DNA of 64,000 nt from Nageia nagi (lineage: Eukaryota > Pinophyta): NCBI GenBank assembly GCA_050084985.1, contig JBITNC010000001.1, positions 79,174,001 through 79,238,000 on the forward strand, given 5' to 3'. Shown piece by piece: positions 13,901 to 25,900 of this stretch (within the stretch, counting starts at the first letter, position 1; every line of letters starts with the position of its first letter). The position numbers and the translations under genes are program-made. The notes under the pieces are model-generated. The model worked only from the letters and a program-made list of their open reading frames with translations, was not told where the DNA came from and searched no databases.

Positions 13901-16900
13901 ATTATAATTGTTGTACTAGATGTATCTCACCTGCTACTTACCTTTCAAGTTGCTCGATGTCCTCCTCAGTGAAGATAGGTTCCACATTCAACAACCCTAT
14001 CTAATAGTGGATCCATAGAATCAAAAGTCAATGGCATCATAAGTATTTGTGCCCTTCACTTGTTTGACCTGAAGGTGAAGATTATATTGGATGAACACAA
14101 GGTCATTCAGTCAATGATGGCTCAACTTATTGTGTTTCTTAGTGTGAATGCTCTCAAACATGGACCAATTACGCTCACACCCTAAAGCGCTATAAGGTTG
14201 ACTCAATATCTTCACTGCTATCCTCTGAAGAGTTGGACACCAAGCACCATTGTCTTCCAACCATAAATTTGCAAAAAAGAAACGGCATTTTAAAACCTCA
14301 ATGTAGATTCTACATTATATAAATTCTAAAAAGACCCTACTTTTATAATTTTATTGATTTTTTAAGTATTAATTAGTCGAAAGGTTGTCCTCGACATTTG
14401 ACAAATAATTGAAGAAATAGCCCTCCCATCAACCTTCTTCTAGGATTGCATCTCATCTGGACAAAGTCTTCTAAGGTGACCTCAGGGATCATCCTCTCTA
14501 TGCAAGTATAGAGGCCATCCATAACCTCATCATCGGCCATAAAATTATCAGCATAAAAAAACTTGGGGTTAAAGTAGTACCCTGTTGCATTTAAAGGCAA
14601 ATGGAGATGACGATTCCATCTCCTTTCAATGATACTCTCAATGGGATCCGATTTTTTTGTCTCTTCGATATATATGTTGGATAGCCCAATTTGCCCTATC
14701 CATGGCCTCATAAAGATAGCCCATCGATAAAAAATCACCATCTACAAGACAAAGAACCTTCACCAAGGTTATGTGACCTAGAAATCATAAAAATACAATT
14801 TTTGATTTACAAATTTAAAATTAAGGAAAGAAAAATACAAAGATACAAACTAAAAATTGAAAAAAAAAACATAAAGGAACAAATTTAAATTACCTTCAAG
14901 ATCTCCTCAATGCCCTTCCAAAAGAAGTCGTCAAACACTATCTTTATGACCTTCCCCCCATAGTCACTACGGTGAAAAGAAGACTCCCTTCATTGATTAG
15001 TTATAAACATCCTCTTAAGAGAAGCATCTGCATCAAAGAGGCTTTGTAATATAAGAAAATTGGAGGCAAATAGAGTGATACCTAGACGAATGATCTCCTT
15101 GCCACCCATGTGCTCTCTCATCAAACTAAGCACCCAAGTGTGGTTGTAGATGAATTTGGTAATTGTTTTCACTTCTTCAACCACACTTTTAATCCATGTA
15201 AGCTTGCTAATGTCCTCTAGAATAAGGTCAATCACATGGGCTTCCAAATAAGGTGTGGTACTTCCTCTCAAGAAGTTTCCCTGCAACTGCATATGTTGTA
15301 GCGTTGTCTGTCACTACTTGGACAACATTCACCACACCCACTTCCAACACCAAATCCTCAAGAAATTTAAAAATTAGTAATGTATTTTTTACTTTATCGG
15401 ATGCATCAACCAACCTCAAGAAGACCATTAATCCACTTGATACCACCATGAAATTGAATACAATTCTTCAAAGCTACCCACCCATCTAACATAATAGTCC
15501 ATTCATGTTTGCGCCAATTCTTTCTTTGTTCATCTAATAGGGAACGTGTGCTAACAACTACATCCTTAAGCAAAAGACCATTGAAATCCTTTGTGATAGG
15601 GATTTCGTCCCTCTTCCAAAATTGATGAATGCATTCACCATGGCCTCCCATAAGGACTACTTGCAAAATTAAAAGAAATGTTTCAATAGTACCAAAAAAT
15701 ATGTAGTTGCTCGTGTTGCTTTGGCTTTTCGTCTTCCCATGAGGAAGGTTGTACCTCTGAATGTGAAACAAAGAAACCCTGCATGTTTTGTTGCCTCATT
15801 AAATTTGGAGTCATTGCACTATCATTTGACCAAACATTTGGAATTGGGCCTAAAAAAGACTTTGATATTAATTCATCAAAGCCCAAGTTCCCCCCCAATC
15901 CTTGGACCAACTGCAATCTTGATCTTTTGTTTTTCTATCTTCTTTCATGATTGTGTAGCAAGCAAGGCTTGCATCTCACATGTGATCTTGGAAGGTGCAA
16001 CATCACAAACTATGATACCTTTATTAGATATCTTTGCAAGATGGTGTTCTGATCTATTGATGGCACCCCTGTAACTATTTTTGCAATAATTGCATATCAC
16101 TTGGTTTACAAGATCACCCTTTCTACCATGCTTCCAATCAAGATCCATCCTTGGAGGGGGTACATTTGAATGGCCCTCATCTTTAGTTGTCATCTTGAAA
16201 GTGCAAAAAAAAAAAAAAGTAAAAACCCCATGAAAAGCCCTAATCCTAGGATAAAAACCCTAACCGTAATTTGTTTAAATTACAATTAAAAAAAAATAAA
16301 GAATACCCATTTGAAGTATGGGCATTAACATTAATATACAAAAAAAAAGAAAATTTCAAAATGAAAATAAAAAATAAAAAACAAAAAACCTAAGTCTTCC
16401 AAATGCATGATGAGAATTAAAAAACTCAAGGATGATCACTAAATCTTGTGACATCTACGATGAAAAACTTGAAATCCATTGTGAAGCTTCAGATTGATGG
16501 TGAACCTTCAAATCCTTCACAAACTGACTTGCAAAGCAAAATAGGAAACAAACACAATGGAATTAGCAAAATGAGGCAGTTTAAAGCACTTTGGAGACGA
16601 CTATCTTTTTTCTTGCATGATTTTGGTTTTGTTTTTCTAATTCCCAAGTAACCGTTGGTTTTCTCCCCAAGTACCTGCTGATTACACACCACAAATCAGC
16701 AATGTCAAGAAAATTGCCCCCATTGCTTGCCTTCTGACCCATGCTTACTCTTAAGAAACTGCCACTTACTTGTTGTTTGTCGAACCAGGCTTGTTTCCAT
16801 TCTATTCATTATAATAGCATAGTGTAGGGAAGAAGGAAAAACTGTGAGAGCAATGGCTCAAATGGGAGCAAATAGGTTATTTTTAACATCAAATATATAT

Positions 16901-19900
16901 ACACTATTTATAGTTCAATGCAACCTTCAAAGTTTGGGTACACCATCTACCCCCCTAAAACTCTCTCACAAACTTATTGTGTAACTTTTATTGCATCACC
17001 TACAATAGGGTAGTGTATATTTATTTATAAAACCTAACTAAAACCTTTAGTAATAAATTAACACCTTAAGTATTGTGAGGTAATTCTAACACCTCAAATT
17101 ATATCATAATTCAAAAAATGAGAACTAGATTGGAAACAATAGATAAAATCAACATATGTCTAGAGCATTTGCAAGGTACAATAGCAGAAATGGACTGCAC
17201 TACCATAACAACTGTTCTAAAATGATGGTGGCTATACGCTCACACATCATCAAATGTGAGAGTGTTCTTCACTTATGTCACAACAGAATCATCTCTCCAT
17301 GGTCATTAATTCAAATTTCCAATGCAAATAGCTCTCAACACATTTTCAACTCTCCAACAGGAATCACACAACTATAGTGAGAATGGCCACACTATATACA
17401 ACATCAAGACATAAATACAACTGCTCCTCAAACAGGATCATTGTGCTAGATGATCAACCATCATTCTCTACCAAAAATATCTACAGAAACTAAAGACAGT
17501 TGACAGTTTCCTTTCATAACTTGTGTAGAAACTAAAGACACACTTGACAGATTCCACAAACAAAATAGACCAAAATCTAAATGCTGTAACATTCTTTCTA
17601 AAATGGCAGTTGACAACGTTTTCATCAACATCTGAAAACTCCTGTGTTCTAAACAACACAAAACATAAGAGTGACAATGGGCTCACTATTATAATACAAC
17701 ATATTCCTCTTCTCTTGTTGGGGGAAAGATGGCAGTAATGGACCTCCTATCACCACAGTCCAAAATATATCTTCAACAATCTGAATCTTTAAACGAGATG
17801 AGGAAATCTAACACCCTCAATTGAAAATATGGACCACAATGTTTTTTCAATTACTCCTTTGTTGTCAAGCAACAGCATATTATCAATGTCATCATCAGTA
17901 TAATCTCAGAAAGATCTTTCAATCAACTATTTATAGCTCAATTCATTATATGGTCGAAAAACATTTAAAAAATTCAAGAATATCATAACAGATTTTGCAT
18001 ACGTTGGTTAGCTACATAACTATCATTTTACACTTTGCCAAAATTGTTACATAAATGAAATTCACTTCAAAGGGACTTGAGCATTTGAATCATCTTAATT
18101 TTTGTTTTACAAAACTAAATACAAACATCTTTGTCATTGTTCAACTTACAGATAACCAACATATGCAAAATTATCTAAACAGTAATTAAATTCTTTGTGC
18201 GCCTTCAAAACAATCAGATTGCCTTCAGAACTTTTATTATCATGTAAAGACCTCCTCTGAACTACAGCTTGTCCCAGACAAATATGACGAGACGCTCCAA
18301 TTCAAAGTATGGTGAATTGATATTCATCAAGGCTTTGATTGGTTTTTGAGTTGAGTTTTTTTTTTTTTTTTTGAGTTGAGTTATGGCGCTACAATGATGA
18401 ATTATATGGAAACTCAACGTTAGTGCTGGAAAGATCAGAATCTCATTCCATAAAATGGATTTCTTTCAACCTAAGTTGCCTCAGATTCATCCGCAACCAG
18501 AACTTGGAATTTATGCATGTGTGAGGATGCAGAAACATCTTCACAAACTCGTCTTGTTCTTTTATTTTGATTTGACTTGGACTGTATAAAGTCATAGACT
18601 TGCAATATAGTATGCAAGTTCTAATTTTGCAAGTGTTGATATTCATTCGTTGTTACTTGCACCCTTGCATGCACAATTCAGAAACCGTAAAAATGGCAGG
18701 CGACATGACATAAATTTATTTACACAATATTCTGTAGCTGAAGAAATATCAAATTTTACCCAATTTATATTTAGATTTAGCTTCTTGCTCTTGGAGATTA
18801 TCTTGTTCTTGCTGAAGGCAATGGTTCCCTTCTTTTTGCTCTTCTCCATTCACTCTGCCCACCAAATCTCCTTGAAATTTTCATTAATAGCGATGAGGTA
18901 AGGATATGGCTCTGATGCCATATCAAAGCAATAGCTCAAATAAGAGCAAATATTTTACTAACAACATCAATATTTATACATTATATTCTGATCTCAGCTT
19001 CAGAGTTTTGGTTCACCATCTAACCACCTAAAACTCCCTTAACGACTTAACACCTAATGTAGAGCTCACATCACATACAAAAGGTAATGTACATTTACTT
19101 GTACATAACCTAATTACAACCTTGGTAATATTTTTTTTCCTACATAACTAGCATCTTAAGTATTATGATGTAATACTACCATGATCTATAACAGTTACCC
19201 TAACTAAACCATTGCAACTAAATTGTATTTTGAGTTCTTACAATTTTCTAGGGAGTGTACAGATATATCAGCTTTAAAGCAGATATCCTCTCAATGTGAA
19301 ACATAGGGCACAAGAAGAATACACAAAGGTACCATTCTTTCCCCAATCACACATCCATCTATTCTCTACTTTTTTTCCATGTAATACCTTCAATTCTTTT
19401 CTGCCACTTCTTCAATTTCTCTGCTACAGTGAGAGAATCCCCATGTCAGCCAGCATACAAAGGAGTTCTTCATGCCACAGTAATTGAGATAAAAAACTGA
19501 AGGTGTTGAGGAGTTTATGTTCAATTAACTAACAAGAAACAAAAAGACACAACCCTATGTACACCCATAGTGAAATTAACACAGTAAGATGCCAATATCC
19601 TTTTGTTGCTGAAATAATAGGTATCTCAAAACTATATCGAAGGCCTTCCTCAAGACGATAAAAGAGCACAAAGTTATAGACTATTATAAACAAGCCTCTT
19701 TCAGGATTGCTCAAAAAGTTAAAAAGGTGATGACTTCTCCAGTCATTACTTCTCAGTCATCTTTGTCTTTTCAAGTTACACCCACCTAGCTCAAATGAGG
19801 ACGAAGGTTAATGTCTAGACTTTGGCATAAAGCTTAGCAACAATGCATCCAATAAAGTTATTTTAAAATAAGGAATCCAAATACAACCCTCATAGTAATT

Positions 19901-22900
19901 ATCAAACACAAAACCCTCGCACTCAAGAATGAGAGCTATATGTATTATATAATTCACAATTCATCTTTAAAATCAAACCATTTACTGTATCATATCTCTT
20001 CATACTGAATTTAACCCACCAAAGATTTCATAAATTAATGTTTAATATTTATGATAAATTTGAATGTAAATCTGTAGTTCCATTTTCAGCGATAACTGTC
20101 AACACTTATGGCTTGGTCAAACCCAGCATCCTTACATGATTACAAATTTGTAAGTGATTGTGAAGTAGGAAAGTATTTGTGAAACCAGAATATTAATGTC
20201 TTAGCTTTAGAGACTGTGTTAAATGACATTGATTGTATGATTTGTATCCATGACCATCTCTTTCCTGACTGGGAAACCTCTTGTGAGGAAGAAAAAGACT
20301 ACCCAACTTCATATGCATGCATCTCACATGTGACTTGGAATATCCTGAAAGCAAGTAGTTCAACATCTTCTAGACTAAATATGAGATGGCTTTTTAAGCT
20401 CTATATTATTAGATTGTTTGTTTCTATTTCTTTACAGTTACAAATTCCTTGTTCTTGCTTCAAAACTAAAGATCCTTTGTCTTCATAGGAAATTTGATTT
20501 CAAACTGTATCCTCGTGATGATCACTTACAAACATTGACATGTCCTAAGAATCCGAGAACATTTTTGACTGCATCCAATAAAGCTGTTTGGAACATTGTA
20601 CTAAATGTATATTTTCCCAAGGTCACACAAAGTATCTGGGATGAAGAATGTCCAGGTATGCGCAAAATTTTCTTGTACAATAGGGATAAAAGACCATTTT
20701 GTGAGAACAGTTTTGAGGCCATGTATCAATACGCTTCCTATATGACTACTAGGAACATGCTATTGACATGCCAATCACTCATTTAGAGTCACTACAGCTG
20801 TCTGTTTTAGTTCATCCACTTGGTTGTTCCGACTTATATCAATATTGAATATGGATCTCACAATTAATGGCTTTATTGATGCTCAGTTTTAGTCTTATTT
20901 TAGCACATGATAGAAAAGGCATACAATTATTTTTCGTCCAACTTCTACAAACAGCTGTTATAAGAAACTCCATCCAGTCCTTCAAAACTATTACCTGTAA
21001 ATAATTCTTTTATACAATCTGCAAAGCAAAAGAAGGCATTATAAATTCTGCACATGCAATGATTGTGTGATTAATCAAGGATTAATGAAGCCAAAGCCCA
21101 GTATTACACAGAAAGAAAAGCATTGCCTTGAAGTCCCAAGAAAGCAGAATATTGTTGAAAGAGCACAGTGGACACTTCAGAGGATCCAAAAACTTCAGAC
21201 ATTTCTGCAGAAGGCTAAAGAAGAGTTGGAAGAACTCTTAAAAGAAGAAGCTGATTATAATGAAGCAGTGGATTACGAGTCAGAGTTAAATGCTTCATAT
21301 CCACAAACAGATCTGGCAGAAAACAATATTAATATTGTCAAGCATTCTTATTCCCCTGTCTGTCAAGTGAAAATTAAAATTGATGGATTCAAAGCTTACA
21401 GTTCAGATGCGTTGATTGATATAGGCAATGAATGCAGCCTAGCCAGAAGGAACTCAATTCCAGAAGACATGTGGCTACAAGATAAAGTAAGTTTAACTTT
21501 CAATTCTGAAAAAACAGTTTCTACATTGTCTATAGAAGTCCCATTTGTATTTCAAGATCAAATCATAGGCTTTAAATTAGTCAGCATGAGATGAAGAATT
21601 ATGATTTGATGATAGGCTATGACAAACTAATAAAGTTAAGGCCATTTAGCTTAACTGAGGATAATTATATAGTTTTGAAAGGGATTAAGTATCCGCTGAA
21701 AAATTTTTACGAGTCAATAATCCCTGTGTGGAATCCTCCAGTTAAAGTAAAGAAATTGGATTGGGTCACAAAGTCCATAAATTTGAATGCCTCAAATTTA
21801 AATGAAATTATTGAAAAGATCAAAAAGGACTTATGTTCTGAAGACCCTACAGCATTCAGGCATAGAAAAATTCATGAATGCAATATTGATTTGAAAATGG
21901 TTGAAAAGAATGGTAAAATAATGGAACCTAAATTCAAAGCACATCATATAGGTTTCAGCCATCCATTAAGAAAAGAATGTGAAGCAGAGATTCAAGAGTT
22001 GCTTCAAAAAAGCTTGATTGAAAAGTCTAATTCCCCGTGGGTTTGTTGTGCATTTTATGTAAATAAGAGATCCAAACAGGTGAGAGGAAAGAAAAGGTTA
22101 TAAATTATAAACCTCTTAACCAGTATGTCAAACCTGTCCAGCATCCTATTTCTTCAAAGGATGAGTTACTTCAAAAACTGGAACAATCTAATGTATTTTC
22201 AAAATTTGATCTTAAATCAGGTTTCTGGTAGATCAGTATAAATCCAGAAGATAGGCCTAAACCAACATTTGTAGTTCCTGGAGGTCATTACGAATGGACA
22301 GTGTTACCATTCGGATTGAAGACAGCACCCTCAATATTCCAGAAGGTAAGGGATGGAATTTTTCAGCCTTTTAGTTCATTCATTTGTGTGTACATAGATG
22401 ACATCCTCAATTTTAGCAAAGATGTAAAACAGCATGTACAACATCTAGAAGAATTTTACAAAATTTGTTATGAACAAGGACTTGTCCTCTGAAAAGAAAT
22501 CTGTATTTTGTAAGGAAGAAATTGAATTTTTGGGATTACAAATTAGAGGAGGCCAAATCAAGTTATAGGCTCATATTTTTGAAAAGATAAAAAATTTCCT
22601 TGATGAGATATTATCTATGAATCAATTGGAAAGATTTATGGGCTGCATGAATTATGTCTCAAGATATTATCAGGCAATAGCAACAGATAGAAAACTTCTT
22701 AATAGCAGATTGAGAAAAAATGCTACTGCATGGAATGACGAAATGACACAAGCAGTAAGAAGGATAAAAGAAAAATGCTCAAAACTTCCCCCTATGACTC
22801 TTCCAAGATCAGGATTAAAAATTATTAAAACAAATACCAGTGATCAGTTTTGGGGAGTAGTTCTAAAAGAGCAAACCAATACAGGAGAAAATCTCTGCAG

Positions 22901-25900
22901 ATATGCATCTGGCAGCTTTACAAGTTCTACTCTCAAATACCCATCTTCTCACAAAGAGATTTTAGCTACAATAAAAGCCATCAAAGCTTTTCAATTTTTT
23001 GTTCAGTCTGAAAGATTTGTTTTAAGATCAAATCTTAATAACATGAAAAGGTTTATGCAAAAGAAATTTGACAAAGCATCTGAAAGCAGCAGAATGTTAA
23101 GATGGAGTATGTGGTTCGACGACTATGACATAACTTTGGAACATATCCTTGGAGTTAGAAATTCTATAGCTGATTTCCTAACCAGAGAATATTAGGTAAA
23201 TATGGTTGGACCATGGACAGTTGAATGGACAGTAGTTTCAACACTACCAATGTTGTTTGATGTAGATTCAAGAAATTCAACTTTCTGGTATACACACAAA
23301 CTGTTCACTGAACAGAGAATTGGTGTTCCTCTGCCAAACAAAAGAGTTATAAACATTCTAGGAACATATCCGATTCATACTAGGAAAGTAAATCATTCAA
23401 TGGGTTCCAGAGCATTATTAGTACATCTTGGAGATGTTTATTGTAAACAATACTGGAGTCACATTGATGAAAATTATTTCATCGGAAGAACCACTGTTTT
23501 CATAAACAGGATTAGAGGCATCCACCAACGGCTAACCCAAGATCCAAACCAAGAAGTCAGAATTAGTGGATTCAAGCTGACATATGAACAATACAAGGGA
23601 CATTTCTTCACTTTACTTGTTTACCAAAATTCTATATTTACTCACAATTATTTTAATGGTTTAGGTAACCAATTAAGACAAAACTTTGAAAAAATACCTA
23701 ATTGGTTTGAAGAATGGTTTGTTAAGTTTGGGTTGCAGATTGAACAGTGTCCACCTGAGTATCATGATCTTAGTCCCATGACCATTTTAATCTAATGATA
23801 GATATTCATGCTACGTGGTTGCTGAAGTGGAGGTGGATTATCGAACAAAGAATCCTTGCTGATGAAAGCCTGACGGAGATGCTATCTCGAGAAGTTTCTA
23901 CAAAATGGTATCCCATGATACTAGAATAAGAAGCATGGTGGGCCCTTAACCCACTTTAAAAAATATTGGCCAACAACTTGATTCGGTTATATCAAGTCGG
24001 GAGTGCCCGTAACAGCATCCTTATCCACTCGAGGTGTGAGTGGAATACTTTACTTATCCACTTGGGTTGTAAGTAGAATAACTTTATTAGTGGCTTACTT
24101 TAAGTCACGTCAAAATACTGTAGCAAGTATGGTCTTGAGTAGAAGGTCCAAATTTAGATCTACGGCATCTTTTATGTAAATCGTTGATTTACCTATGAGC
24201 TAATATAAATAAGTGTTTCGAGCTCATTTGTATCAACGATAGGTAATGATAGATAGAAGTCTTTAGTGTGTCTAGCATAGAAATAGTCCGCTTACATGCA
24301 CGCTTTGGTAAATGGTTGTTCCAACTTATATCAATATTAAATATGGATCTCACAATTAAAGGCTTTATTGATGCTCAGTTTTAGTCTTATTTTAGCACAT
24401 GATAGAAAAAGCATACAATTGTTTTTCGTCCAACTTCTACAAACAGCTGTTATAAGAAACTTCAAAAGTAGAATTGATAGAAAGATGTTTGTTTTAGTTT
24501 TAGGGTCGGAAAGCAAGGAAAACGGGTGTTTCCTGATGACCTTAACCCCCTTTATATAAAACTAGAGGCGACTTCCCAACCACAGGGAGCATTTAGATAT
24601 CTCCAAACATCCACCTTTTGAAGGATACATCTCCAACATGTCCCTAGTAGTCCTTCAACATTAAGAAGATGCTAGTAGCGCCGCCAACATCACTTGGGAT
24701 GGATGCATTCTCAAACTCCCCCCTTCCCCCACCTCTAGAGATTCTGTTATGGATGGGGATGTCCTCTAAGGGCCATAGAAGCATCCCCATGTATCCCCAA
24801 TCTTCTCACATACATTATAGGACAAATAGTAGTTAATTCACATGTACTTACGGCTACTTACATTTCCAATATTATATCAAATGAATCTTCTATGCAATGA
24901 GCATCACTCACCTTGTTTTTTGATCAACATTCTATAACCTTCTCTTAGATGAGCTTTTCATTTCACATGGAGTATTCTTCTATCAAAAGTAACATCAACA
25001 ATTGGGGGCTTGTTTATCATCCGTGGAGGAAAAATTAGCAACATTTTTTGTTGAATATAGAATGAACCTCTCAAGGCTAATGATAGACACCTTCAATAGC
25101 TAACATGTACAACCATGGTTGAGAAACACACTATTGAATATGAAATAAGGATTTGAAACAACAAAAGCCTATCCTCCAAGCTTTGACAATTTCAGAGATG
25201 GTTTCTTCAACAACTATCGTTCAACCTGTGACAAATTCAGAAATAGTTGCTTCAAAAGCCACAAAAGATATTTCATTTTCCCCATAAGGATCAACATCTC
25301 TCGGGTGCATGTGTAACTAAAAAACATTCCTAACATGCAAGAATCGAAAATTTTGCACAGAAATAAATCTATTGAAAATGGATATTAAGTATATAATCAA
25401 ATTATAGTAAAAGATTGCAGAGCTGAAAACACTAAAAGTCCATACAAGATACAGGGAGCCTCAAACATACAGGACCATATTGTTGGCGATGTTGTATTGT
25501 AGGCAGTGAGTGAAAGTCCGCATCCAGAACTGCAATTACCCTGTTAATTGCCACTGAAAAATAACACAAAGTAAGTTCAAAAGATCACGAAAGTTCATAT
25601 TGAATTCGTGAGGAAGATGCGAAATATAAGAGACATTACTATTTGTAAATAGCAGATGCAGTCTCCACAATAGCATCTCAAATAGAGAATCACAGATCAA
25701 TATCTAAAAACATAATGAAAAGCTAAGACAGGATGATAGTCCTAACAAGGAATGTCACACAACCACCATTCTGCACAATTAAATGTATAAGTGCCCGTTA
25801 CATAGATAGAATAGCTTCAACAATTGAGAATGAGCGTTTGAATGTTCCCAAGCCAGGTTACACAAGTCAATATATAGGCATTTCATCTCTACAATGCAAC

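Larger units (their letters stand above)
13500..16690 (-). mobile_element. hAT transposon, decayed minus-strand copy
   Basis: A minus-strand hAT element with the domains in order: BED zinc finger (16193-15945), central transposase frames (15916-14990), a segment with [20 protein letters not shown] (14741-14373) and the C-terminal dimerisation motif (about 14263-14121). Stops and frameshifts separate every segment. The 3' end converges on the plus-strand copy. The 5' end may reach CCCAAGTAACC/CCCCAAGTACC near 16645-16675, which resembles the junction motifs near 13220; the exact ends and target duplication are not resolved. Confidence 0.8.
16845..19181 (-). mobile_element. Small non-autonomous LTR element (TRIM/LARD-like)
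   Basis: Two related terminal repeats in direct orientation, 18923-19181 (5') and 16845-17091 (3'), flank a 1.8-kb interior without gag or pol. Directly inside the 5' repeat the minus strand reads TGGCATCAGAGCC, a good tRNA-Met-type primer-binding site. The 3' repeat starts TGTTAGAATTACC and ends CTCTCA. The interior has short Lys-rich frames only (18849-18643). The element fits a terminal-repeat retrotransposon in miniature. A clean 5-bp target duplication was not seen, so the outer borders may be off by a few bases. Confidence 0.7.

Noticed and set aside
23895-23925. TGGTATCCCATGATAC as a pararetroviral primer-binding site
   Set aside because: Only the first seven bases fit the tRNA-Met-type site and it lies upstream of the TATA box, where a primer site is not expected.
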